The notes under the pieces are model-generated. The model searched no databases. It was not told where the DNA came from and was given only the letters and a program-made list of their open reading frames with translations. From positions 62,001 through 126,000 of the forward strand of contig JBBRQI010000003.1 of assembly GCA_038226665.1 (NCBI GenBank): 64,000 nucleotides of DNA. Reading direction: 5' to 3'. Position numbers and translations under genes: made by a program. This document shows positions 17,179 through 26,067 of this stretch, in pieces (the stretch's first letter is position 1; the number at the start of each line of letters is the position of its first letter). The DNA comes from SZAS-103 sp038226665. Lineage in GTDB: Bacteria > Pseudomonadota > Gammaproteobacteria > Xanthomonadales > Xanthomonadaceae.

Positions 17179-17695
17179 GTCGTACAGGCCGCCAGCGGCA
17201 TTTCGGGCCCTGAAAAGCTCCGATCGACACGATTTCGAGTGCAATTGGAACGCAATGAAAGATCGTTTGATCGCGATTCAGATAAAGAGGCGTAGCGTCG
17301 CTTTACAGGAGCAACACCGCGACTGATGCAATGTCAGTTTGGCTCAAGGAGGAGCAAAGATGCATGCGCTGACCTGTCACGATGCGGTAGATATTTCGCG
17401 AAACGGCTTCCGAGCCTGTGCATGGATCAGACGAATGTGCAGCGTTAGAACGTGCGACAAGTGATCCCGGAATCTCCCATCATATCGAGAATGGCGACCT
17501 CTACCCGAAGCCATCATCACGCACCTTCTTTCTTCTGGCCTCTCCGGGCATGACCATCAGATATGCAATGAAGGTCTCATGACTTGCGGGATGTCGTGCG
17601 GCGACGCAAGTAAATGAAAGCGCTATCGCAATACCAGGTCTGGCTCTCCAGCCACCCTGAAACCCTCAACCAGCAATGACAGGAGCAACAACGCC
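17179..17695. other. Long intergenic region
   Basis: About 517 bases with no full-length gene. It contains a short open frame with a strong ribosome binding site (17360-17464), described separately. A segment ACAGGAGCAACA near 17309 resembles the ribosome binding region of the hemerythrin gene near 17680. Probably decayed coding sequence plus the hemerythrin promoter. Confidence 0.5.
17360..17464 (+). pseudogene. Possible remnant of a zinc-type alcohol dehydrogenase start
   Basis: A 34-codon frame preceded by an excellent Shine-Dalgarno sequence (AAGGAGGAGC, spacing 5). Its first residues, MHALTCHDAVDI, resemble the MxALTYHGxxDVRV beginning of zinc-dependent alcohol/formaldehyde dehydrogenases; similarity stops after about 12 residues and the frame soon ends. 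It could be the surviving 5' end of a deleted gene or an unrelated small protein. The evidence is thin. Confidence 0.35.
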
Positions 17696-18169
17696 ATGGA
17701 TGCGATTCAACTATTGAAGAAGGATCATGTGACAGTTCGCGGACTGCTCACCGAGCTCGAAGCGACCACGACGAGGGCTGTCAAGAAACGCGCGGAACTG
17801 CTGGCCAAGGTCGACCGCGAGCTCAAGGCGCATACGACGATCGAAGACGAGATCTTCTATCCGGCGTTCAAGGCGGCTGGCAAGAAGAGCGATGATCAGA
17901 CGATGTTCTTCGAGGCCAAGGAAGAGCATCGCGCTGCGGGTGATCTCGTGCTTCCGGACCTCCTCGGCACGGATCCTGCTTCCGACAATTTCAGCGGCCG
18001 CGCAAAAGTGCTCAAGGAATTGGTTTTCCACCACGCGAAGGAAGAAGAGCGCGACATGTTTCCGCGTGCCAAGGAATTGATGTCCAAGGAGGAACTCCAG
18101 GCCTTGGGCGACCAGATGGCCGCGCGCAAGGATGAGCTGCTCGGATCAAAGCCGCGCGCTCGCAAATGA
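17696..18169 (+). CDS. Hemerythrin-like (HHE domain) protein
   Basis: Protein of 157 aa with a four-helix hemerythrin/HHE fold: candidate iron ligands are His in LLKKDHVTVRGLL, HTTIEDEIFYPAF, EAKEEHRAAGDLV and VFHHAKEEERDMFP. Such proteins bind a di-iron centre and take part in oxygen, NO or oxidative-stress responses. ATG 17696 has AGGAG at workable spacing. A hairpin and then a large catalase gene follow on the same strand, supporting a stress role. Soluble, no signal peptide. Confidence 0.88.
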   Translation: MDAIQLLKKDHVTVRGLLTELEATTTRAVKKRAELLAKVDRELKAHTTIEDEIFYPAFKAAGKKSDDQTMFFEAKEEHRAAGDLVLPDLLGTDPASDNFSGRAKVLKELVFHHAKEEERDMFPRAKELMSKEELQALGDQMAARKDELLGSKPRARK

Positions 18170-18181
18170 GTACGCCCCTGT

Positions 18182-18203
18182 CAGGTTGTTGAAAGACAAC
18201 CTG
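18182..18203. other. Hairpin between hemerythrin and catalase genes
   Basis: 8-bp perfect stem CAGGTTGT/ACAACCTG with loop TGAAAG, 12 bases after the hemerythrin stop. No T-tract follows on either strand, so it is not a classical terminator; it may stabilise the upstream transcript or attenuate readthrough into katE. Confidence 0.5.
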
Positions 18204-18258
18204 CCGATTCCGGAAACGCTCGCAATCCTGCGGCGACTTGGCACATGGGAGTTTGATC

Positions 18259-20379
18259 ATGGCGAAAATCAGCAAGCGGCAATCTTCGAGACCTAAGGGC
18301 GCGAAGCCGGCGAAAGGCAGCGCAACGACAGCGGCGGGCGGAGAACTGCACCAGCAGGCGAGCGGTGGCCATGGGCTGCTCACCACCAACCAGGGTTTGC
18401 CGGTATCGGACAATCAGAACTCCCTGCGAAGCAGCGCCGTCGGTCCGACGCTGCTTGAAGACTTCATCCTCCGCGAGAAGATCACCCATTTCGACCATGA
18501 GCGCATACCCGAGCGGGTCGTGCATGCGCGCGGTTCCGCGGCGCACGGCTATTTCGAGCTGACCAAGTCGCTCAAGCATTACACGACGGCGAGGATCCTG
18601 ACCGAAGTTGGCGAGAAGACCCCGGTCTTTACGCGCATTTCCACCGTCGCCGGCGGTTCCGGTTCGGTCGACACGCCACGCGACGTGCGCGGGTTCGCGG
18701 TCAAGCTCTACACGAAGGAAGGCAATTGGGATCTTGTCGGAAACAACATCCCGGTGTTTTTTATCCAGGATGCGATCAAGTTTCCCGATCTCATCCATGC
18801 CGTGAAGATGGAGCCCGATCGCGGTTTTCCGCAGGCAGCGACTGCGCACGACACATTCTGGGATTACATCTCGCTCACGCCCGAAGCGATGCACATGGTG
18901 ATGTGGATCATGTCCGACCGCACCCTGCCGCGTTCGCTGCGCATGATCGAGGGTTTCGGCATCCACAGCTTCCGATTGCTCAATGCGAGTGGCGAGTCTA
19001 CGTTCGTCAAGTTCCATTGGCGGCCGAAACTGGGCCTGCAGTCGACGATCTGGGACGAGGCCGTGAAGATCGCCGGTGCCGACCCGGATTTCCATCGTCG
19101 CGACCTGTTTGAAGCCATTCAGGCGGGCAATTTTCCGGAATGGGAATTCGCCGTGCAGCTGTTCACTCAGCAAGAGGCCGACAAGTTCCCGTTCGATCAC
19201 CTGGACCCGACCAAGCTGATTCCCGAAGAACTTGTTCCGCTGACCGTAGTCGGGCGCATGGTCCTGGATCGCTGGCCGGACAATTTCTTCGCAGAGACCG
19301 AGCAGGTTGCCTTCTGCCCATCGCACCTGGTGCCGGGTATTGATTTCTCGAACGATCCGCTGTTGCAGGGCAGGCTGTTCTCGTATCTGGACACGCAGCT
19401 TTCGCGGTTGGGTTCGCCGAATTTCCATCAACTGCCGATCAATGCGCCGAAGTGTCCGTTCGCCAACCACCAACGCGATGCGCACATGCAGATGGAGCAA
19501 CCCAAAGGCCGCGTGGCGTACGAGCCGAATTCGTTGTCGACGGATTCACCACGCGAATCGCAGGCTGCCGGTTTCCGCAGTTCGACGATCCTTGCGCAGG
19601 ACGGCGCGCAGGCCGATGGCAAAGGGCGGATCCGCGCCGCGAGCTTCGCCGATCATTACAGCCAGGCGCGCCAGTTCTACCGTAGTCAGTCGGCCTACGA
19701 GCAGGCACATATCGCCTCGGCGCTGGTGTTCGAATTGTCCAAGGTCGAGCACGTGCATGTTCGGGAAGCGATTGTCGGGCATCTGCGTCATATCGAAGAG
19801 GACCTCGCCCAACGCGTCGCCGATGGATTGGCCATGCAGAAGCTGCCCGCCGCACCCGCGCCAGCGATGCCGATCCAGAATTTGCCGACGTCACCTGCGC
19901 TGCAGCTCATCGGCAAGATGAAGCACACGCTCGAAGGCCGTGCGATTGCGATCCTGATCGCAGATGGCTCGGACGGCACCGCGATCGAAGCCACCCGTAA
20001 GGCGGTCGTCAAAGCCGGTGCCAGCGTGAAAATCGTGGCTCCCAGGATCGGCGGAACAAAACTTGCCGATGGTTCGGTGCTCGCTGCCGACGGTCAACTG
20101 GCAGGCACGCCTTCGGTTTTATTCGATGCGGTGGCCGTCATACTTTCTGATGCAGGGGCGAAATCCCTTGGCAGCGAGGCGGCGGCGATTGATTTCGTCC
20201 GCGACGCATTTGGACACCTCAAGGCGATCGCAGTCGACGCGGGCGGAATGGCGCTCCTGAAACAAGCCCGACTCAAGAAGGATGGCGGGATCGTGGAAAT
20301 TGCAGACCTTGAGGTCTTCATCATTGCGGCGGCGACGCGGCAATGGGATCGCGAAGAGGAAGTGCGTACGCTGGCGTGA
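18259..20379 (+). CDS. katE: Large-subunit monofunctional catalase (HPII-like)
   Basis: Heme catalase of 706 aa, the size of clade 2 enzymes such as E. coli HPII. The catalytic histidine is His89 in ERVVHARGSAAHGYFE; the asparagine is in DLVGNNIPVFFIQDA; the heme-ligand tyrosine is in RLFSYLDTQLSRLG. The C-terminal ~150 residues form the flavodoxin-like domain (AIAILIADGSDGTAIEATRK). ATG 18259 follows GGGAG; an upstream TTG (18238) is less likely. The N-terminus is basic and low-complexity. It opens the stress/repair block leading to Ku and LigD. It decomposes hydrogen peroxide in the cytoplasm. Confidence 0.93.
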   Translation: MAKISKRQSSRPKGAKPAKGSATTAAGGELHQQASGGHGLLTTNQGLPVSDNQNSLRSSAVGPTLLEDFILREKITHFDHERIPERVVHARGSAAHGYFELTKSLKHYTTARILTEVGEKTPVFTRISTVAGGSGSVDTPRDVRGFAVKLYTKEGNWDLVGNNIPVFFIQDAIKFPDLIHAVKMEPDRGFPQAATAHDTFWDYISLTPEAMHMVMWIMSDRTLPRSLRMIEGFGIHSFRLLNASGESTFVKFHWRPKLGLQSTIWDEAVKIAGADPDFHRRDLFEAIQAGNFPEWEFAVQLFTQQEADKFPFDHLDPTKLIPEELVPLTVVGRMVLDRWPDNFFAETEQVAFCPSHLVPGIDFSNDPLLQGRLFSYLDTQLSRLGSPNFHQLPINAPKCPFANHQRDAHMQMEQPKGRVAYEPNSLSTDSPRESQAAGFRSSTILAQDGAQADGKGRIRAASFADHYSQARQFYRSQSAYEQAHIASALVFELSKVEHVHVREAIVGHLRHIEEDLAQRVADGLAMQKLPAAPAPAMPIQNLPTSPALQLIGKMKHTLEGRAIAILIADGSDGTAIEATRKAVVKAGASVKIVAPRIGGTKLADGSVLAADGQLAGTPSVLFDAVAVILSDAGAKSLGSEAAAIDFVRDAFGHLKAIAVDAGGMALLKQARLKKDGGIVEIADLEVFIIAAATRQWDREEEVRTLA

Positions 20380-20465
20380 GCGTTCGTGCGGACATGTATG
20401 GGTGCCCGCTCATCGTGTGCAAGTGCGATTCATGGACCCAGACGAAGACGTCATGATCAAATCGT

Positions 20466-21203
20466 ATGCCTGAAGGTCCATCCATCGTCATCTTGCGTGA
20501 TCTAGTCGAAGAGTTCGTCGGTCGCCGCGTCGTACGCGTGGATGGCAACAGCAAGCTTCTGGATATGGAGCGCATGCGTGGCCAAAAGGTGCTGGCATTC
20601 CGTAGTTGGGGAAAACACTTCTTGGTCTGCTTCGTCGGTTTCACGCTTCGAGTGCATTTCATGCTCTTCGGCAGCTATCGCATCAATGCACGAAAGGAGA
20701 CGCCAGCGCGACTGAGTCTTGGTTTCGGCAAGGGCGAGATCAACTTCTACGCGTGCTCCGTCCGCTATATCGAGGGCGACCTCGACGCAACGTACGACTG
20801 GGGCGCGGATGTGATGTCGGACGTCTGGGATCCTAAGGCCGCGCGCCGCAAACTCAGAGCCCGACCGGAGATGCTTGTCTGCGATGCGCTACTCGACCAG
20901 GAAATTTTTGCGGGAGTGGGCAACATCATCAAGAACGAAGTGTTGTTCCGTATTCGACTGCATCCTGAAAGCACGATCGGTGGATTGTCTTCGCACAAGC
21001 TGGTTGAGCTGGTTACCCAAGCGCGCGAATACAGTTTTGATTTCCTGCGTTGGAAGCGCGCATTCGTTCTCCGCAAGCATTATCTGGTTCACACCAAGAC
21101 GATCTGTCCGCGCTGCGATCTGCGCCTGCAATACCGGGCGCATCTTGGCGCAAAACGGCGACGAGCTTTTTTCTGCGAAAACTGTCAGATATTGCGTCGA
21201 TAA
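20466..21203 (+). CDS. Endonuclease VIII-like DNA glycosylase (Fpg/Nei family)
   Basis: Base-excision repair enzyme of 245 aa with the family N-terminus MPEGPS (catalytic Pro2 and Glu3), the H2TH region (DQEIFAGVGNIIKNEVLFRIRLHPES) and a C-terminal zinc finger (CPRC...FCENC). PEGPS and the RVHFMLFGSY segment place it nearer Nei than MutM. It removes oxidised pyrimidines and nicks DNA by beta,delta-elimination. The position after catalase and before Ku/LigD fits an oxidative-damage block. Nei is likely but the exact subfamily is open. Confidence 0.87.
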   Translation: MPEGPSIVILRDLVEEFVGRRVVRVDGNSKLLDMERMRGQKVLAFRSWGKHFLVCFVGFTLRVHFMLFGSYRINARKETPARLSLGFGKGEINFYACSVRYIEGDLDATYDWGADVMSDVWDPKAARRKLRARPEMLVCDALLDQEIFAGVGNIIKNEVLFRIRLHPESTIGGLSSHKLVELVTQAREYSFDFLRWKRAFVLRKHYLVHTKTICPRCDLRLQYRAHLGAKRRRAFFCENCQILRR

Positions 21204-21236
21204 AAGCTGCGACTCAGCCGCAAAAGGAGCTGGATC

Positions 21237-22052
21237 TTGGCAAGGAAGCCAATTGTTGCTGAAAGCGGCTCAATCCGCATCGGATGCGCCGGATGGTCGG
21301 TGCGCCTTGATCAATCGCCGCTTTTCGACGAGGGGGAAAGCCATCTCGCGCGATACGCAACGCGCTTCGACGCAGTGGAAATCAATTCTTCCTTCTATCG
21401 GCCCCACCAGCAAAAGACCTACGCGCGTTGGGCGGCTAAGGCACCGCCGGATTTCCGGTTTTCGGTGAAGTTCCCGAAGGCAATCACGCATAAAGCTCGT
21501 TTGAACGATGCTGACGAAGCCATCGCCAAATTCTGCAACGAGGTCGCGGGCCTTGGCGAGAAACTTGGCTGTGTGCTTGTGCAACTTCCGCCGAGCCTGG
21601 CATTTGACGCCGGGATCGCGGAAAAGTTTTTTGCGCGATTGCGTCAATCGACGACAGCTCCTGTCGCCTGCGAGCCCCGTCATCCGAGTTGGTTCAGCGC
21701 CGAAGTGGACAAGTTGTGGCGGCATTACCTCATCAATCGCGTTGCCGCAGATCCCGCACGTTGCCCAGAAGCATCCCACGTCGGCGGACACGGGCCATTG
21801 CGCTACTGGCGCTGGCACGGATCGCCGCGCATGTATTTCAGTGCGTACCAGGATGACGTACTGAAAAAACTGGCGCTGCAATTATGTTCGCATTCTGCGG
21901 CTGGACGGACAGCATGGTGCATCTTCGACAACACCGCTCTGGGCCACGCTGCAACAGATGCGATCAGACTGCGGGAGCTATGTGAAGTTGTTGCGTGCGA
22001 GTCGACACAGATCAATATTGCAACGGGGCGACCGTCAGCCTCGACTGAATAG
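21237..22052 (+). CDS. DUF72 domain protein
   Basis: TIM-barrel-like DUF72 protein of 271 aa: IRIGCAGWSV at the start, FDAVEINSSFYRPHQQKTYARWA, FRFSVKFPKAITH, LVQLPPSLAFD and a C-terminal AWCIFDNTALGHAA, all family landmarks. The start appears to be TTG 21237, with AGGAG eight bases upstream. The function of the family is unresolved; it is often near DNA repair genes, as here (Nei upstream, Ku/LigD downstream). Cytoplasmic. Confidence 0.85.
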   Translation: MARKPIVAESGSIRIGCAGWSVRLDQSPLFDEGESHLARYATRFDAVEINSSFYRPHQQKTYARWAAKAPPDFRFSVKFPKAITHKARLNDADEAIAKFCNEVAGLGEKLGCVLVQLPPSLAFDAGIAEKFFARLRQSTTAPVACEPRHPSWFSAEVDKLWRHYLINRVAADPARCPEASHVGGHGPLRYWRWHGSPRMYFSAYQDDVLKKLALQLCSHSAAGRTAWCIFDNTALGHAATDAIRLRELCEVVACESTQINIATGRPSASTE

Positions 22053-22145
22053 CATTAACGACGTTATAAAAAAATTCATCCTGAGCGGCCCATGCTTGTA
22101 CAACAACCTCGGGTGTTCTAATGGCTTCAAGGAGAGGAGAGGATC

Positions 22146-22409
22146 ATGCCTCGCGGTGACAAATCCGGTTATACCGACAAGCAGAAGCGCCAGGCAGAGC
22201 ATATCGAGGAGAGCGAGAAAAATGACGGCCGCTCAGCCTCGGCTTCAAAGCGCATCGCGTGGGCCACGGTCAACAAGCAGGACGGAGGCGGCAAAAAAAA
22301 ACATCAACGGCAGCAAAGAAGAAGTAGCACTCGTCGAGAACCCACGGCTGAGCTGGATACGGGTTCGAATCATCCTGTCATGGAATGCGCTGGGGAAGAT
22401 CGAAAGTAG
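22146..22409 (+). CDS. Small basic 'plasmid stabilization'-type protein, A9 tract with likely frameshift
   Basis: The N-terminus MPRGDKSGYTDKQKRQAEHI and the ATVNKQDGGGKK segment match a small conserved family often labelled plasmid stabilization protein and found near ku/ligD in Proteobacteria. The literal frame gives 87 aa with an atypical C-terminus after a run of nine A (22273-22281). With ten A the protein would end as ...KKKTSTAAKKK at TAG 22325-22327 (60 aa), much more like the family. With eight A the frame would run open into Ku. Either a sequencing error or a slippage site. ATG follows AGGAGAGGATC. Function unknown. Confidence 0.65.
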   Translation: MPRGDKSGYTDKQKRQAEHIEESEKNDGRSASASKRIAWATVNKQDGGGKKKHQRQQRRSSTRREPTAELDTGSNHPVMECAGEDRK

Positions 22410-22479
22410 TGGCAATCCGCTGGAAAGACATCAACGACTTACACTCGCCATACCTTCGCCCTTTCACAAGGAGCCTGTG

Positions 22480-23421
22480 ATGCCACGCCCGATCTGGAGC
22501 GGTACATTGTCTTTTGGCCTTTTGAACATCCCCGTGCAATTGATGTCGGGGGAGCGACGCGTGGATCTGAGTTTCCGCATGCTCGACGCGCGCGACAAAT
22601 CGCCGATTCGCTATGAGCGCGTCAATGCCGAAACCGGCGACGAAGTGCCATGGAAAGACATCGTCAAGGCATTCGAGTACGACAAGGGCAGCTACGTGGT
22701 ACTGGAAGACAGCGACATCAAGGCAGCTGCAGCTTCCGAAGGGCGGGACGCCATCGAAGTCGAAGGATTCGTCGATCGCGATGCCATTGCCCCCTCGTAT
22801 TTCGAAAAGCCATACATCCTCGTCCCTGCAAAGAAAGCCGAAAAGGGATACGTACTCTTGCGCGAAACCCTCAAGGAGATGGGCAAGATTGGCGTCGCGC
22901 GCGTCGTCATTCGCACGCGCGAGCACCTTGCTACAGTCATGCCGGATGGTGATGCGCTCGCCCTGATCCTGCTGCGATATCCACAGGAACTCATTCCGGC
23001 GGACGACTACAAGATCTCGGAGGGCAAGTTGTCGGATTACCGCATTGCGCCCAAGGAATTGGCGATGGCGAAGCAACTCATCGAATCAATGACGGGTGAC
23101 TTCGATCCAGGCAAATATCGCGATGAATTCCGCGATCGATTGCAGGCGGTCATCCAGAAGCGCATGAAGAGCGGAGGCAAGGTCGCCAGGCACGAGGATG
23201 CTTCCGACGCGGTGCCCGATGGTGCAGCAACCAACGTCGTGGATTTCATGGAATTGCTGCAGAAGAGCTTGGCAAGCCAGCAACGGACGCCCGCCAAATC
23301 CGCGTCGGCTGCGAAGACGATCACCAAAAAGGCGGCGAATCGAGCGAAAGCCGCTCCACAGAAAGTTGCTACGAAGAAGCCCGCAAAATCCAAATCGACG
23401 AAGTCGCGCAAGGCAGGCTGA
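22480..23421 (+). CDS. ku: Ku protein, bacterial non-homologous end joining
   Basis: Homodimeric DNA-end-binding protein, 313 aa from ATG 22480, with AAGGAG seven bases upstream. The N-terminus MPRPIWSGTLSFGLLNIPV is diagnostic; the core contains YFEKPYILVP, GIARVVIRTREHLA-like GVARVVIRTREH and LILLRYPQELIP. The C-terminal ~50 residues are Lys/Ala-rich (TPAKSASAAKTITKKAANRA...), as in many proteobacterial Ku proteins, and probably bind DNA. Ku recruits LigD, encoded 3 bp downstream, to double-strand breaks. Confidence 0.95.
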   Translation: MPRPIWSGTLSFGLLNIPVQLMSGERRVDLSFRMLDARDKSPIRYERVNAETGDEVPWKDIVKAFEYDKGSYVVLEDSDIKAAAASEGRDAIEVEGFVDRDAIAPSYFEKPYILVPAKKAEKGYVLLRETLKEMGKIGVARVVIRTREHLATVMPDGDALALILLRYPQELIPADDYKISEGKLSDYRIAPKELAMAKQLIESMTGDFDPGKYRDEFRDRLQAVIQKRMKSGGKVARHEDASDAVPDGAATNVVDFMELLQKSLASQQRTPAKSASAAKTITKKAANRAKAAPQKVATKKPAKSKSTKSRKAG

Positions 23422-23424
23422 TCC

Positions 23425-25977
23425 ATGAGCCTGCGCGACTATGTGCGCAAGCGGCGGCTCAGCGAAACACCGGAGCCGAGGCCGGGCAAGCTTGCACCGA
23501 CGACAAGGCATCTCCCCATTTTTGTGGTGCAACTCCACCACGCACGCGCGCGTCATTACGATTTCAGGTTGGAAGTCGGTGGCGTTCTCAAGAGCTGGGC
23601 CGTGCCGAAGGGACCATCGCTGCGTGCAGGCGAGCGCAGGCTTGCCGTCGAAGTCGAAGATCATCCTGTGTCGTATGCGGCATTCGAAGGCGACATTCCG
23701 CCGGGCCACTATGGAGCGGGGCATGTGGACCTTTTCGATCGAGGTACGTGGAAGGCGCAAGGCGATCCGGAATCCGCACTCAAGGCAGGCAAGCTGGAAT
23801 TCGAACTCAATGGAAGCCGATTGCAGGGACAGTGGAAGTTGGTTCGCACGGCGATGAGCGGCAACAAGATGCAGTGGCTGCTGATCAAATCGCGCGATGC
23901 GCACGCCCGTGACGCCACGGCCGACGATCTGCTAGACGAGCCGGTGGCAAAAAGTGTCGATCGTGCTTTACCAAATAAGCCGAAGTCATCTGTGGATTCT
24001 TCCCGGATGCCTAAGACGCGCGCCAGGGACAAAAGTCCTCGCAACGATTCCATCCGCAAGCTGGCGGCAGCGCTACCGGGCGCGTCCACGCACGCAGTCC
24101 CGGATCGTTTTCGTCCCGAACTCTGCATCCTGCGGGCTGTTTCGCCGGAAGGAGAAGGATGGCTGCATGAGGTCAAGTGGGATGGTTATCGGCTGCTCGC
24201 TTCGATTGAAAAAGGGAAGGTTGCATTGCGATCGCGCAACGACCTGGAATGGACCAAGGATTTCCCAACGATTGTCCACGCATTAAAAACGCTCTCGCTC
24301 GACCAAGCGCAATTCGATGGCGAGCTCGTCGTACTCGATGCCAAGGGGCAAAGCGATTTCTCCGCGCTGCAACACGAGATCAAGGTAGGAGGTACGGGGA
24401 ATCTCTCCTATCTGATCTTCGACCTGCTGGCGATTGAAGGAATCAACCTGACCCAATGCCGTCTTGCCGATCGCAAGACAATCCTCGATCAGGTTCTGGC
24501 ACGTCGACCGCATCCGGCACTCGCCTTGAGCAAGCATGTGATCGGGCATGGCGCATTTGTTTTCGAAGCGAGCAGAAAGCAGGGCCTGGAAGGAATTGTC
24601 AGCAAGCGCGTCGATTCGTACTACGCCGCAGGCCGAACCGGTGATTGGGTAAAAGCCAAGCACGCGCTGAGCGACGATTTCATCATTGTCGGCATGACCA
24701 AGCCCAAAGGTGCGCGTGAAGGCTTCGGTGCGCTGCTGATGGCGCGCCGGGTAGAGCGCAATCTGGAATACGTGGGTCGGGTCGGGACTGGTTACGATGA
24801 CGCAATGCTGCAGCGACTCGCGACCGCATTCAAGCCACTCGTCCAATCGTCTCCAACCGTTCGCTTGCCCGCGCACACGCCGCTGAAAGAACGCGACGTG
24901 ACATGGCTGCTACCCGTCATGATCGCTGAAGTTGCCTTTCGCGGCTGGGCGAAGGAAGGGCTGCTGCGTCAAGCCAGCTTTCTTCGATTGCGCGAGGACA
25001 AGGACGCTGTCGACATCACATCTGCCGATACGGAAGAGGGCGGCGATAAAATGAAAGAGGATGCCGGCAAGAAATCCAAAGGCCGTACGGCGACCGGGGC
25101 GACGCATGCATCCGCGAAAATTACCCACAGTGAACGTTTGGTCTACCGCAGTGCGAGGATTAGCAAAGGGCAGGTCGCAGCGTATTACGAGGCGATTTCA
25201 CCCATGCTGCTGCACGAGATCGGGCGAAGGCCCCTGTCGGTCGTGCGTTGCCCTGATGGTGCCGATGGCAAGAGCTTCTTCCAGAAGCACTACGCAAAGA
25301 CCTTGGGAAAAAATGTTGACGCAATCGCAATCCACGAGGCCGATGGCGGCGAACAGAAATACATTGCGGTGCATGACACCGCGGGCGTACTCGATCTTGT
25401 CCAGATGAACGTCCTCGAATTCCATCCGTGGGGATGCGCGAGTGGCCGTCCGAAGCAGCCGGATCGCCTGGTCTTTGATCTTGATCCAGCGGAAGACGTT
25501 TCCTGGAAAGAAATTGTCCGTGCCGCACGCGATGTCCGTGCGCGACTGCAGGACACGGGGCTGGAAAGTTTTGTGCGGCTTTCGGGCGGCAAGGGAGTGC
25601 ATGTCGTCGCGCCCATTGCGAGCGGCCCGGATTGGGACGAAGCCAAGGCATTCTGTCGTGCCTTCGCTACCGCGATGGCGACGGCCCAACCGGAGCGTTA
25701 TCTGGCTACCGCCAGCAAAGCCCTGCGTACAGGCCGGATCTTCATCGACTGGCTACGCAACGGACGCGGCGCAACGAGTGTCGCGAGTTGGTCGCTGCGT
25801 GCCAGGGCAGGGGCTCCCGTTGCCATGCCGATCCAGTGGTCCGGTCTTGATCGCATCAAGGCGGCGAATGCGTACGATCTGACCAAGGCATTGGAAGCGT
25901 TCGAGCGAGGAGTGCAGCCATGGCAGCTATCCGAGCACCCATCGCAGAAGCTGCCGAAAGTCGCTTCGGCGGATTAA
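23425..25977 (+). CDS. ligD: LigD, ATP-dependent ligase/polymerase/phosphoesterase of NHEJ
   Basis: Multidomain enzyme of 850 aa in the order phosphoesterase-ligase-polymerase, as in Pseudomonas. The phosphoesterase domain (about 25-165) has LHHARARHYDFRLEVGGVLK; the ligase has the nucleotidyl lysine Lys251 in HEVKWDGYRLL and later GLEGIVSKRVDS and GDWVKAKHA; the C-terminal AEP polymerase (about 565-850) has FDLDPAEDVSWKEIV (metal-binding aspartates), RLSGGKGVHVVAPI and IDWLRNGRGATSVA. It processes, fills and seals double-strand breaks held by Ku. Near-abutting ku (3-bp gap) implies co-translation. Confidence 0.96.
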   Translation: MSLRDYVRKRRLSETPEPRPGKLAPTTRHLPIFVVQLHHARARHYDFRLEVGGVLKSWAVPKGPSLRAGERRLAVEVEDHPVSYAAFEGDIPPGHYGAGHVDLFDRGTWKAQGDPESALKAGKLEFELNGSRLQGQWKLVRTAMSGNKMQWLLIKSRDAHARDATADDLLDEPVAKSVDRALPNKPKSSVDSSRMPKTRARDKSPRNDSIRKLAAALPGASTHAVPDRFRPELCILRAVSPEGEGWLHEVKWDGYRLLASIEKGKVALRSRNDLEWTKDFPTIVHALKTLSLDQAQFDGELVVLDAKGQSDFSALQHEIKVGGTGNLSYLIFDLLAIEGINLTQCRLADRKTILDQVLARRPHPALALSKHVIGHGAFVFEASRKQGLEGIVSKRVDSYYAAGRTGDWVKAKHALSDDFIIVGMTKPKGAREGFGALLMARRVERNLEYVGRVGTGYDDAMLQRLATAFKPLVQSSPTVRLPAHTPLKERDVTWLLPVMIAEVAFRGWAKEGLLRQASFLRLREDKDAVDITSADTEEGGDKMKEDAGKKSKGRTATGATHASAKITHSERLVYRSARISKGQVAAYYEAISPMLLHEIGRRPLSVVRCPDGADGKSFFQKHYAKTLGKNVDAIAIHEADGGEQKYIAVHDTAGVLDLVQMNVLEFHPWGCASGRPKQPDRLVFDLDPAEDVSWKEIVRAARDVRARLQDTGLESFVRLSGGKGVHVVAPIASGPDWDEAKAFCRAFATAMATAQPERYLATASKALRTGRIFIDWLRNGRGATSVASWSLRARAGAPVAMPIQWSGLDRIKAANAYDLTKALEAFERGVQPWQLSEHPSQKLPKVASAD

Positions 25978-26067
25978 TTCGTGGCTCCCACCAAAAACAA
26001 TCGAGCACAGCAGGCGGGCCACCGTGATGAGGAATGCCGAGCGGAGCAACATCCGGTGCGAGCGTCC

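Noticed and set aside
18182..18203. Hairpin as a terminator between hemerythrin and katE
   Set aside because: No T-tract on either strand; listed only as a hairpin.
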